NCBI GenBank assembly: GCA_005805505.1
Contig: SYMJ01000039.1
Coordinates: forward strand, 1-42,729
Source: Verrucomicrobiales bacterium
GTDB lineage: Bacteria > Verrucomicrobiota > Verrucomicrobiia > Limisphaerales > UBA9464
Length of the DNA: 42,729 bases
Direction of reading: 5' to 3'
A program made the position numbers and the translations under genes. The notes below the pieces were generated by a model that was given only the letters and a program-made list of their open reading frames with translations, did not search any database and had not been told where the DNA came from. Positions 34,299 to 42,620 of the stretch are shown here, one piece after another. Every line of letters begins with the position of its first letter. Positions within the stretch are counted from its first letter, which is position 1.

Positions 34299-35155
34299 GG
34301 GAACCAGGGGTTGTTAGCCTTCTCTTCTTCGACCGTTGTCAGTGGACCATGACCGGGACAAACGAGCGTCGCCGCGGGCAGTGAGAAAATTTGTTCGCGA
34401 ACTTTCGAGCGCGCCAACTCCAACTGATCCCGGGCCCCACCCATGGATCCGGCAAAGAGAGCATCTCCCACGATGGCCACGTGCGGCGCGTCCTCCGGCC
34501 AGTTGCCCACGATGTAGGTGACCCCGTCCTCAGCGTGCCCGGGCGTGTCGCGATTGGTCACCCGCAGGCTGCCCAGCATGATGAAGTCGTTGGCGCGAAT
34601 ACGCTGTTCGACTGGGGCATTCTTGGAATTGGTGTGAATCCGAGCCTTGGGGAAACGTTCCCTCAACCCTGCCAGTCCGGCCACATGATCCCCATGGGAA
34701 TGAGTGATAAAAATGTGTTTGATCTGGAGTTGATGTTCATCGATATGAGCGAGGATGGGCGCCGCGTCGAAACCCGTGTCGAAGACGGCCGCCTCGCGAG
34801 TGACTTCGTCCCAAACCAGATAGGCATTAACGGCCATGCCATCGTCTTGAGTGGTGATCACGCGCAGCTCGCACCAAACGCTGGTGACCACGGGCTTGGG
34901 AAGCCAGCCTTCGGCAATTCGCTTGAGCTTAACCCCATCGAGCAAGAGCTTGGCACCGAGTTCGGCGAAGCGGCAGCCAGCGGCCGGTTTCCCTGTTTCT
35001 TCCATGCGCTCATACTCCGACACGGCCACCCCAGCCGCCTGCGCTGCGACCACTGGCTCAATATGGGTGGATGTACGGGCCTTACGGAGGATATCACCCA
35101 GAGAATCTTCGAGAGTCACGCCCACAACGGTGATGAGCCACCGCTCAATCGGCAA
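34295..35155 (-). CDS. Metallo-beta-lactamase-fold hydrolase with N-terminal XRE-type helix-turn-helix
   Basis: This protein of up to 286 residues joins two domains. Residues about 15-83 look like an XRE helix-turn-helix (LGDILRKARTSTHIEPVVAAQAAGVAVSEYERMEETGKPA). The rest is a glyoxalase-II-like metallo-beta-lactamase fold with HSHGDHVAG (the HxHxDH motif), an internal DTPGHAEDGVTY, VGDALFAGSMGG and VCPGHGPLTT. All metal ligands are kept, so it should be an active hydrolase. The first codon of the frame is TTG at 35155; GTG codons at 35125 and 35119 lie closer to the domain and are plausible starts. Its stop overlaps the start of the downstream exported protein. Confidence 0.85.
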   Translation of the reverse strand: MPIERWLITVVGVTLEDSLGDILRKARTSTHIEPVVAAQAAGVAVSEYERMEETGKPAAGCRFAELGAKLLLDGVKLKRIAEGWLPKPVVTSVWCELRVITTQDDGMAVNAYLVWDEVTREAAVFDTGFDAAPILAHIDEHQLQIKHIFITHSHGDHVAGLAGLRERFPKARIHTNSKNAPVEQRIRANDFIMLGSLRVTNRDTPGHAEDGVTYIVGNWPEDAPHVAIVGDALFAGSMGGARDQLELARSKVREQIFSLPAATLVCPGHGPLTTVEEEKANNPWFP

Positions 35156-35214
35156 GCCCCACCCACACTGCGGCTCCCTTCATTCCCTCCACCCCGTTTC
35201 CAACCTGCGACGTA

Positions 35215-36678
35215 TCAGAAGTATTTTTCAACGATCCAGCGGGGTTGCCAGTCGTCGGGTTTTCGAGATTGGCCGGTGAGGTCGCGCATCAGCGGCTTGG
35301 GATTCGGGACGGTCAATGGCTGGGTATCCCCGACTCGCGTCTGCCACTCAGCCATCTTCGCGAGCAGCTGGGCAATCACTGGAGCGTTGCCTGGATCGCC
35401 CGACACATCCACGCGCTCGTCGGGATCATGGGCTAGGTCAAACAACTGACGATGATTCACCGGCGGATAGCAAATGAGCTTCCACCGTTCGTCGCGCACG
35501 GCTCGCATGAGTCCCTGATAAGGCAGGAAGACCGAGTCGCGGACCTGCCGAGCCTCCGCGGTCCACAGGGGCCGAAGATCGAAACCGGCCACTCCGGGAG
35601 GAACCGGCGAACCGGTCAAACCGCACAGCGTCGGGAACACGTCGAAGAGGTAGGTGAAGGCCGCCGTGGTGCCGCCGGCTGGAATGCCGGGTCCAGCGAT
35701 GATGAGCGGGCACCGCATGCTGTGCTCGTAGACGTTCTGTTTACCCAGCAACCCATGACTGCCCAGGGCTAGGCCATGATCGGCCGCATAGACGATGACC
35801 GTGTTGGTCGCATGGGGGGATTTTGCGAGCGCAGCCAAGACACGGCCGATTTGCGAATCCAAGTGCTCGATGAGCCCGTAATATTCTCCCAATTGATCGC
35901 GCACCCACTCCGGCGGGCGCGGCCACGGCAGCAAGTTCTCGTCGCGCAAGATTAACTCACCGTTGTCGAAGGGGTGCTGCGGCAGGTAATTGCGCGGCAA
36001 AGGCGGACGTTTGTTTGGATCAGTGACCCGCCACGCCTCCGGCGGATTGCGGGGATCGTGCGGCGCAGTGAAGGCGGCATAGGCCAGGAAGGGCCGCCCA
36101 CCCCCGGGACGCTGAAGAAAGCCAATCACTTCATCAGCGAACTGCTCACTGGAGAACTTGGGAGCCGGCTGACGACGAGTAAATTTCCCGTCTGCTTGGA
36201 GATCCTGAATGGCGGTTCGAGTATGGTCATCCATCCCGCCGAAGTGGATAGAGCGCCCTCGCTCGAAACTGCGCAGGAAGGACGCCTCACCATTGTGCCA
36301 CTTGCCGGTGGCGAAGGTTTCATAGCCCTGACGACGCAGGTGTTCAGGAAAGGTGGTCACACCTTGCAGCGTGTGGGGCAGACCAAACCAAGTTCGCCCA
36401 CTCATGAGCATCGCCCGACTGGGGACGCACACCGCACCGCTATTGCCACCGAAGCAGTAGTTGCCCCGAAAACTGAAACCCCGCCCCACCAGACCGTCCA
36501 GATGCGGCGTGCGGATGTGGGCGTTGCCCCAAGCACCGATCGTGTCCGCCCGTTGATCATCGGCGAAGAGGAACAAAATATTAGGTCGAGCCGCCGCGAG
36601 CGTGGCACCCCGCACCCGCCCGGTGGGATCCAGGACCATCAACAGCACCACCAGCGCACACCACCCTCGGGAGAACAT
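35215..36678 (-). CDS. Exported Cys-type sulfatase
   Basis: This sulfatase-family hydrolase has 487 residues from ATG 36678 (ATG 36687 is an alternative) and a hydrophobic signal segment (WCALVVLLMVLDPTG). Metal ligands Asp40-Asp41 are in FLFADDQRADT. The formylglycine motif is Cys84-x-Pro-Ser-Arg (CVPSRAMLMSGR), so activity requires maturation of Cys84 by a formylglycine-generating enzyme or an anaerobic sulfatase-maturating enzyme, not encoded here. GKWHNGE, AFTAPHDPRNPPEAW and VIVYAADHGLALGSHGLLGKQNVYE complete the site. The pattern is closest to iduronate-2-sulfatase/choline-sulfatase-like proteins, which act on sulfated glycans; the substrate is not determinable. Confidence 0.93.
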   Translation of the reverse strand: MFSRGWCALVVLLMVLDPTGRVRGATLAAARPNILFLFADDQRADTIGAWGNAHIRTPHLDGLVGRGFSFRGNYCFGGNSGAVCVPSRAMLMSGRTWFGLPHTLQGVTTFPEHLRRQGYETFATGKWHNGEASFLRSFERGRSIHFGGMDDHTRTAIQDLQADGKFTRRQPAPKFSSEQFADEVIGFLQRPGGGRPFLAYAAFTAPHDPRNPPEAWRVTDPNKRPPLPRNYLPQHPFDNGELILRDENLLPWPRPPEWVRDQLGEYYGLIEHLDSQIGRVLAALAKSPHATNTVIVYAADHGLALGSHGLLGKQNVYEHSMRCPLIIAGPGIPAGGTTAAFTYLFDVFPTLCGLTGSPVPPGVAGFDLRPLWTAEARQVRDSVFLPYQGLMRAVRDERWKLICYPPVNHRQLFDLAHDPDERVDVSGDPGNAPVIAQLLAKMAEWQTRVGDTQPLTVPNPKPLMRDLTGQSRKPDDWQPRWIVEKYF

Positions 36679-36784
36679 GCCCGCCATTGAACCGAACCCT
36701 CGCAACCACCGCCACCGCAAACACTCAGAACCCTCACGCCCCCGCCAGGCTGACACCGCGGGGTCAACTAAGGGATCGAACTAT

Positions 36785-36825
36785 GGGGTCGGTCCCGCAT
36801 ATAACACATATTTGGGACCGACCCC
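36785..36825. repeat. REP-like hairpin, copy 1
   Basis: GGGGTCGGTCCC (36785-36796) and its exact complement GGGACCGACCCC (36814-36825) form a 12-bp stem around a 17-base AT-rich loop ending in ATAACACATATTT. A second partial arm, GACCGACCCC, follows at 36828-36837. Confidence 0.85.
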
Positions 36826-36844
36826 AAGACCGACCCCGTGACAC

Positions 36845-36974
36845 AAGCGGAGCGGGTTGGGTTCGCAGCGAGCATTGGAACGTCCACACCCTAATTCCCC
36901 TCGCGCGTTCAGCGCGAAAGCCCGACCTCTGCCCACGTTCCCTGCGAGCGCAGGACCGAACCCGCGGAGCCCAC
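36845..36974. repeat. Structured interspersed repeat, copy A (diverged)
   Basis: This 130-bp element has the same outline as the two copies at the right edge of the window: GCGGAGC at both ends, an outer stem (36852-36864 with 36953-36965), a central perfect hairpin TCGCGC-GTTCA-GCGCGA (36901-36917) and GCGGAGCCCAC at the end. The outer stem pairs although its sequence differs from the other copies. A further perfect hairpin CCTGCG-AG-CGCAGG lies at 36941-36954. Confidence 0.75.
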
Positions 36975-37021
36975 TGGCACTCACCTACGAAAGTCACCCA
37001 GCGTATTGCGTTGGAGTCGGA

Positions 37022-37062
37022 GGGGTCGGTCCCGAACATAACACATATTTGAGACCGACCCT
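37022..37062. repeat. REP-like hairpin, copy 2
   Basis: This has the same left arm (37022-37033) and almost the same loop (ATAACACATATTT) as copy 1, in the same orientation 237 bp away; the right arm GAGACCGACCCT has two changes, giving an imperfect stem. Confidence 0.8.
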
Positions 37063-37131
37063 ATTTCCAGCCCAAGCCATAAGTGAATGCAGGACCCCTC
37101 TCGTGTAAAAGTGCGAGAGCGACCCCGTTGG

Positions 37132-39978
37132 CTAGGGTGCGGTGGTCTGAAGCGCTCTCTGGGCGGCCTTTCGACTCAAGGTGGCCCGCAGATTCTCCTC
37201 CCAGAATTCACCACGGATCCCACTTGCCGATGGGTCACCACCGGCGGCTTGCAGGATATTTTGGGAGGACTGCAGTTCCTGGCGAGCCTCGTCCTCCCGC
37301 CCCAAACGCGCACACAGTTCCGCGCGAAAACTCTTGAGCTCGGCGCGACGTGCCGGAAGGGACTCAACACCCGCTCGAACCACTCCAAATTCCCGCTGGG
37401 CCATGGATTCATCGAGGAGTTCCAGGGCAGCTTGGAAGTGGCCCCGTCGGTGGGCCAACCGGGCACGCATCAACAAGGCAAAGTCTCGGCTCCAATCTTG
37501 AGCAGCAGCAACTCGCTCGACCATCGCCGCGGCCACAGCCATCTCGGTGGCATCGCCGTTCGCGGCCAACAACCCATCGGCCAGCAGCAGTGCATCAATA
37601 CCCTCGGCCAACGAAACGTAGCCCAACAAGCCCGCACGGCCCAACCGACGGATCGCCTCCGTGTCGTCCAGACTGAGAGCCAGGAACATGGCCCGATGCC
37701 AGTTACGGACGCCGGCCAGTCGGTTGATGGCCACCGCCTCCATCTGCAGTAATGCCTCGGGCAACCTCCCAGCGCGGGCCATCACCACGGCACGCTCGGA
37801 CTCTAGGGCCAGTTGCTCAACTTCCGGAGCACCCCGTTCCCGAAATCCCTGACGTTGGTCTATCAACCAGCGTTCGGCCTCGGCGTGGCGCGCCTGACCG
37901 CAAAGCGCATGAGACATCTCCGCGACCCACCGGAACCGCAACCCTGGAGCTTCCCCAGCCAGATCGGCCGCATTCGGCGCTCTGTCCCGGAGGACTTGTT
38001 CGGCGCGATCGAAACGACCTTGCAACGACAGCGCCCGAGCGTAGTCGGGAACACACCCATGGAGTCGAACGCCCTGATCAGAAGGCGACGGCTCCAGGCG
38101 GCAAGCCTCCTGCAGTCGAGCCTCTGCTTCGGGAAACCTCCCCGCGAGCAGCAGCCACGATCCCTGAGTAGCTCGAACTTCTCGGGCCATCGTTCGTTCC
38201 GGCGGTGTGCGCGCGAGAAACAATTCGGCCAGACGATTCAACTCACCGAGCGCTGCCTCGGCCGCCGGGCCGGGCCCTCCAGAAGCCCAGAGCCGCGTGC
38301 CCGCGAGGAAAACCGCCAGCAAATCGCGCTGCAACTGGGGGGCGGCTAGTTGGATTTGCGGGGCGATGCGGGCGATGGCTTCGCTTTGACCCAGAGCCGC
38401 CGGATAATCCCCCAATTGTTCAATGAACGCCTTCCAGAGGTGGACACGGACCACCAACTCGGCGATCGGCGCATTGGACAACGAGGACGACACCAGTCGA
38501 TCGGCCGTCGCGATGAGTTCTCGGGCGGCCCGGGAATCACCCCGCTGGGTGAGGGGCGGCAGGGAATCGGAAAGAAACTGGTGAACGAAACCCGTCACTG
38601 CCTCGGTGCGGGCGGCCTCGGTGCGACCACGTACCCACGCAGCCACGGCCAGAGCCATGCCCAGGCTTAACCCTAAGGTCACCGCCATTAGGGACAGGCT
38701 GGTGACCCGGTTGCGGCGGACCCACTTGCGAAGCCGGTCCTGCGCTCCCGGCGGCCGAGCCAGGATCGGCTCGTGGGCCAAGAACCGCCGGAGATCTGAC
38801 GCCAAGGCATCCACGGAGGCGTAGCGACGGGAGCGGTCTTTTTCGAGGCACTTTAGGAGAATCCAGTCGATGTCGCCCCGAACCTCTCGCAACAGGGCTG
38901 CACCGTGGGTGGACCGCGCCCGGGCGATGGCTTCGCGCTCGTCGAGCGGCCTGCTCGCCAGACGCTGGCTGGGTCGCTGCGGCTCGGTTTCCCGGAGGGT
39001 CCGTCGAAGCGCCTCCAGGCCGGCCTCCCACAGGGCACGCCCGTCGAACGGCGGCGACCCGGTCACCAACTCGTAGACGAGCACACCCAGGCTGTAGAGG
39101 TCGCTGCGCGTGTCGATGTCGAGCCCGCTCATGTCCGCCTGCTCGGGGCTCATGTAGGCCGGTGTCCCGATGAACGGATGCAGTCGGGTGCCGGTGGTGG
39201 TCTGCTTGCCGAGGCTCCCCTCAAGCGCCTTGGCGATCCCGAAGTCGATGACCCTCGGGACAGGTGTCCCATCTTCGTCGATCACCAGCAAGTTGGTGGG
39301 CTTGATGTCGCGATGCAGCACGCCCTTCTGATGCGCATGCTGCACGGCCCGACAAACCCGGATCGCCAATTCAAGGCGTGCGGTCACGCTCAAACGGTTG
39401 CGGTCGCAGTAGTCGGTGATGGGTTGGCCGGACACCAGTTCCATCACCACATAAGGCCGACCGCGCTCAGTGGTACCCGCGTCGAGAACCTTGGTGATGC
39501 CGGGATGATCCATCATGGCCATGGCCTGACGTTCGCCCTCGAAACGGGCAATCACGGCGCGACTATCCATGCCCGGCTTCAGAATTTTGATCGCCACGCG
39601 ACGCCGAACCGGATCGGTTTGCTCGGCCGCGAAAACCCGTCCCACCCCACCCTCACCCAGGAACTCGAGCAAGCGATAGCGACCGATGACCGTTCCGGGC
39701 TGTTCCTCCTGGGCCGTGTCCGGGGACCGGCGCGGGAGGGACTCGAGGAGAGAATCGGGGTGTCGATGCGCTTCAAGAAGAGAATCCACCTCGTGGCGAA
39801 ACGCCGGGTCAGAACAGGCTTGGTCCAGAAACGAGGCTTGCGCGGCCGATGATCCCAGAGCGACCGCCGCGTCGAACACCCCTTCCAAGTCCAAGGTCGA
39901 GAACTTGGGTCTCTCAGGAAGCTCAGCCCCAGAGGTCCCAGCGGAGTCGGCCGATTCGGTTGTTGGATGAGTCTTCAT
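37132..39978 (-). CDS. Large transmembrane Ser/Thr protein kinase, PknB type
   Basis: This is a 948-residue kinase. After an N-terminal segment common in kinases paired with ECF sigma factors (DQACSDPAFRHEVDSLLEAH at about 52-71), the Hanks-type domain covers about 98-400: glycine loop GEGGVG (109-114), Lys131 in VAIK, HRDIKPTN (222-229), DFG (245-247) and GTPAYMSPEQ. A membrane helix lies at about 425-448. The extracytoplasmic remainder (450-948) is helical and Leu/Ala/Arg-rich, like degenerate TPR-type repeats, and ends in LRATLSRKAAQRALQTT. ATG 39978 overlaps the stop of the ECF sigma gene (ATGA), so they are coupled; the kinase probably modulates or acts with that sigma factor. Confidence 0.93.
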   Translation of the reverse strand: MKTHPTTESADSAGTSGAELPERPKFSTLDLEGVFDAAVALGSSAAQASFLDQACSDPAFRHEVDSLLEAHRHPDSLLESLPRRSPDTAQEEQPGTVIGRYRLLEFLGEGGVGRVFAAEQTDPVRRRVAIKILKPGMDSRAVIARFEGERQAMAMMDHPGITKVLDAGTTERGRPYVVMELVSGQPITDYCDRNRLSVTARLELAIRVCRAVQHAHQKGVLHRDIKPTNLLVIDEDGTPVPRVIDFGIAKALEGSLGKQTTTGTRLHPFIGTPAYMSPEQADMSGLDIDTRSDLYSLGVLVYELVTGSPPFDGRALWEAGLEALRRTLRETEPQRPSQRLASRPLDEREAIARARSTHGAALLREVRGDIDWILLKCLEKDRSRRYASVDALASDLRRFLAHEPILARPPGAQDRLRKWVRRNRVTSLSLMAVTLGLSLGMALAVAAWVRGRTEAARTEAVTGFVHQFLSDSLPPLTQRGDSRAARELIATADRLVSSSLSNAPIAELVVRVHLWKAFIEQLGDYPAALGQSEAIARIAPQIQLAAPQLQRDLLAVFLAGTRLWASGGPGPAAEAALGELNRLAELFLARTPPERTMAREVRATQGSWLLLAGRFPEAEARLQEACRLEPSPSDQGVRLHGCVPDYARALSLQGRFDRAEQVLRDRAPNAADLAGEAPGLRFRWVAEMSHALCGQARHAEAERWLIDQRQGFRERGAPEVEQLALESERAVVMARAGRLPEALLQMEAVAINRLAGVRNWHRAMFLALSLDDTEAIRRLGRAGLLGYVSLAEGIDALLLADGLLAANGDATEMAVAAAMVERVAAAQDWSRDFALLMRARLAHRRGHFQAALELLDESMAQREFGVVRAGVESLPARRAELKSFRAELCARLGREDEARQELQSSQNILQAAGGDPSASGIRGEFWEENLRATLSRKAAQRALQTTAP

Positions 39979-40601
39979 TCGCGCTGCAATTCCCGGGACA
40001 ACCACGCTTTCGAAAACACCCAGTCCCGCTGGACGCTCCTTTCCGACAGCCCCAGCACCTCGGCGATCTCCTGCACCTCCATGCCCACGAAGACTCGCAT
40101 CTTAACCACCTCCGCCTTGCGCGCGTCGATGAGAGCCAATCGATCCAAGGCCTCGTGAACCCGGAGGCACTTGTCGCCATCTTGAGCAATGGGCAGGTTA
40201 ATGACCTCGGCGTCCACACGGGTCCACTCACCTCCATGCCGAATACGGGCCCGGCGACGGGCTCGATCGATAAGGATCCGGCGCATGGCCTCGGCAGCGG
40301 CGGCGAAGAAATGCTCACGACTGTCCCACGGCCGGCCGGAGGAATGTCCGAGCTTCAACCAGGCCTCATGAACCAGCGCCGTGGGTTGCAGAGTTTGCCC
40401 AGGCTGTTCGTGGGACATTTTCTGGGCGGCGAGCCGCCGCAGTTTGTCGTATAGCACCGAGAGCAACTCGGAGGCATTAGCCTCTGGCTCCGTATCAGAC
40501 AACCGCTGCGAATCGGCGGCCGGGTTCGAAGCGACATCGATCGCAGGCTTGCTCACGGGTTTGCTCGCGATCGGATCGACGACGGGCGGCCCTGGTTTCA
40601 T
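39975..40601 (-). CDS. ECF-type RNA polymerase sigma factor, kinase-linked
   Basis: This 208-residue sigma factor has region 2 (LLSVLYDKLRRLAAQKM ... LQPTALVHEAWLKLG ... HFFAAAAEAMRRILIDRARRRAR) and region 4 (LALIDARKAEVVKMRVFVGMEVQEIAEVLGLSERSVQRDWVFSKAWLSREL). The LQPTALVHEAWLKL and RRILIDRARRR blocks identify the ECF group typical of Planctomycetes and Verrucomicrobia that sits beside Ser/Thr kinases rather than a classical anti-sigma factor. ATG 40601 is 4 bp after the acyltransferase stop, with GGAGG upstream; the N-terminal 35 residues are Pro/Ala-rich. The frame is open to 40685 but that overlaps the upstream gene. Confidence 0.93.
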   Translation of the reverse strand: MKPGPPVVDPIASKPVSKPAIDVASNPAADSQRLSDTEPEANASELLSVLYDKLRRLAAQKMSHEQPGQTLQPTALVHEAWLKLGHSSGRPWDSREHFFAAAAEAMRRILIDRARRRARIRHGGEWTRVDAEVINLPIAQDGDKCLRVHEALDRLALIDARKAEVVKMRVFVGMEVQEIAEVLGLSERSVQRDWVFSKAWLSRELQRE

Positions 40602-40605
40602 TGGG

Positions 40606-42363
40606 TCACTGGAGTCCTCCGGACACGGGCGGAGCCATCGACGAAAGCTGCTTGAGTGTCGGGGGATTCCGATGTTTCCGACCATTCAGCAAGGCTCCCA
40701 CCCACGTGTAGCGAACGCCCCATTCATACACCACCAGCAGGAGTCCGATGACCCCAAGCGAGATGATCAGGCCTTTGACCCAACCCGGAATCGGCCAGCC
40801 CACGATGGCCCCCTGAGCCCAAATCACCAAAGGCAGGTGGCCCAGGTACAACCAATAGGCCGAATCAGACAAGTAGCGCACACGGGGGCTTTCGCCCTGA
40901 ACCCAGGCCCGAAAAGCACCGATGCACCCGACGCTCATCCCCCAGGCGTAAAGGCCTTGGAAGAGGACCGTCGCGGCATGAAAATGACGGTCGGCCAGCA
41001 GACGCGATCGGAATCCCAAATAGCCCGTCGCAAACTCAACACCGAGAGGCAGCAGGACGAGCAAACTCACGGACAAGCTCCAGCGCCAGTGGCGACCCAA
41101 TTCACCCTCCTCATCCTTCGATTCGTAGTAGAGCACTCCGAATGCGAAGAAGATTAGATAGTAAGCAAACACATGCGGCATGGGAACGAGGCCCATCGCG
41201 GTGTCGGGTCCGAAAGCCCCACCTTCCCAACTCATGAAGGCCTGCGGCACCCAAGTCAGCGGCAACCAGAGCAGCCATTTCAATGACCCCAGTGTCAGCC
41301 AACGAGGCGATGCCGACCCACCCCAACGCTCGGCCACCCAGGCGTAAATCGAGAACGGCAACAACATCCAGCAGAGGAACCACAAGAACCACACCACGAC
41401 GAATACCGGAGTGTTGATGAGCGACTGGAACACTCCCGCCACGACAGAGGGCTTGGGCTCACCCGGCTTAGAACTCGCGGGCGAATCGGTGACGCCCAAG
41501 GACGTCAACCGCCGGACCGCCTCCGCGCGACCGGCTTCAACCGCGGCACGGTCCAGTTTCATTGAGAACAGGCCCGCGATAAATTCGGTGGTAGGCCAAT
41601 CGGCACGCGCCGGTTGAAGGGCCGATTCTCCCTGAGCATTGCGGACATGGACATTGACCCCATGTGAAACAAGAAGATCCACCACGCCGGTGCGCCCCAG
41701 GAAGACCGCCGCATGGAGCGGCGTATTGCCGTCCCGGTTCGTCCCATTCACCGACGCGCCCGCCTCAATGAGTTGCCGAGCCAAATCGGCCCTGCCTTGA
41801 AGAGCCACCATCGACAGCGGAACGATGCCCGATTCCGGCTGCTGCGCGTTCAAATCCGGCTTCTTGGCCAGAACTCGACCCAGCACCGCCGGATCCCCCG
41901 ATGCCAACGCATTCCAAACTGAAGCCTCTGAAGAAGCCGCCTTCTGAACCTCCTGGGCCTGACGGAATCGGGCCCCGGCCGCGGCCGCGCTGCCGGAAGA
42001 CCACCCCATCGCCGGCACCAGCGTCACCAAACCCAAGAGACACGGCACCAGGATGCGCAGCAGGCGATTCTTCCAAAGCGCCGCCAACCCCCGCCGCCGC
42101 CACAGCAGCGCCGTGAAGAAACCGCTCACCACAAAGAAGAGGGGCATTCGGAATCCATGGACCCCCGCCTGAAAGAGGTACACCAGAGAGCTCTGGCTCG
42201 GATCCTGGATCATCCACCAAGTTCCAGCGGCATAAGCCAAAGCCGCATGGTAAACGATACCCAGCAACATCGCCGCCGCCCGGAGAGCATCCAGGTCATG
42301 ACGACGGGGATCCGATCGCGGCGCTGTGGGTGTTGGGTGTTCTTGATTCGGAACCGAGCTCAT
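40606..42363 (-). CDS. Acyltransferase-3 (OpgC-like) membrane protein with inserted ankyrin repeats
   Basis: This 585-residue multi-pass protein begins with the acyltransferase-3 pattern (RRHDLDALRAAAMLLGIVYHAALAY, then FRMPLFFVVSGFFTALLWRRRGLAALWKNRLLRILVPCLL). After about the third membrane segment, residues about 150-280 form a soluble insert with ankyrin repeats (SGIVPLSMVALQGRADLARQLIEAGASVN and NTPLHAAVFLGRTGVVDLLVSHGVNV). The membrane part then resumes (VVVWFLWFLCWMLLPFSIYAWV) and continues to the end (YLSDSAYWLYLGHLPLVIWAQ), resembling OpgC/MdoC, which succinylates periplasmic glucans. A GTG at 42381 is in frame; ATG 42363 is preferred. It leads the operon with the sigma factor and kinase. 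Confidence 0.88.
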   Translation of the reverse strand: MSSVPNQEHPTPTAPRSDPRRHDLDALRAAAMLLGIVYHAALAYAAGTWWMIQDPSQSSLVYLFQAGVHGFRMPLFFVVSGFFTALLWRRRGLAALWKNRLLRILVPCLLGLVTLVPAMGWSSGSAAAAGARFRQAQEVQKAASSEASVWNALASGDPAVLGRVLAKKPDLNAQQPESGIVPLSMVALQGRADLARQLIEAGASVNGTNRDGNTPLHAAVFLGRTGVVDLLVSHGVNVHVRNAQGESALQPARADWPTTEFIAGLFSMKLDRAAVEAGRAEAVRRLTSLGVTDSPASSKPGEPKPSVVAGVFQSLINTPVFVVVWFLWFLCWMLLPFSIYAWVAERWGGSASPRWLTLGSLKWLLWLPLTWVPQAFMSWEGGAFGPDTAMGLVPMPHVFAYYLIFFAFGVLYYESKDEEGELGRHWRWSLSVSLLVLLPLGVEFATGYLGFRSRLLADRHFHAATVLFQGLYAWGMSVGCIGAFRAWVQGESPRVRYLSDSAYWLYLGHLPLVIWAQGAIVGWPIPGWVKGLIISLGVIGLLLVVYEWGVRYTWVGALLNGRKHRNPPTLKQLSSMAPPVSGGLQ

Positions 42364-42483
42364 AGGATGGAATGATGACACCTTTATTGGGCGTCCTTTT
42401 CATCCCATATCGGACATCTATAATCCACCCGACTTTGTGGCACTGGACCAGAAAGCACCGCCACCGTCGACTCACCTGTGCCG

Positions 42484-42611
42484 AAGCGGAGCGGTGTCGG
42501 GCCGTAGCGAGCCTTGGAGGCGAACACCCCAACCCCCTCGCGCAAAGCGCGAAAGATCCTCCTCCCCAGAGCCTACTCAGCGAGAGGAGGCCCGACACCG
42601 CGGAGCCCACC
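42484..42611. repeat. Structured interspersed repeat, copy B
   Basis: In this 128-bp element GCGGTGTCGGGCC (42491-42503) pairs perfectly over 13 bp with 42589-42601. The central perfect hairpin is TCGCGC-AAA-GCGCGA (42538-42552). CCTCCTC / GAGGAGG and GCCT / AGGC give further small stems. GCGGAGC is repeated at both ends. The 366 bp between the acyltransferase start and the right edge hold this copy, copy C and about 120 bp in which I see nothing further. Confidence 0.85.
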
Positions 42612-42620
42612 AAAAACCGC

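Larger units (their letters stand above)
36679..37131. other. Repeat-rich intergenic region without a gene
   Basis: No credible coding frame exists in these 453 bp between the sulfatase and the large kinase. It holds two REP-like hairpins flanking one copy of a longer structured repeat, each listed separately. The remaining bases show no promoter or terminator that I can support. Confidence 0.7.

Noticed and set aside
36679-37131. Small open frames in the repeat region, such as those translating the REP-like hairpins
   Set aside because: They arise from palindromic sequence and are not consistent between repeat copies.
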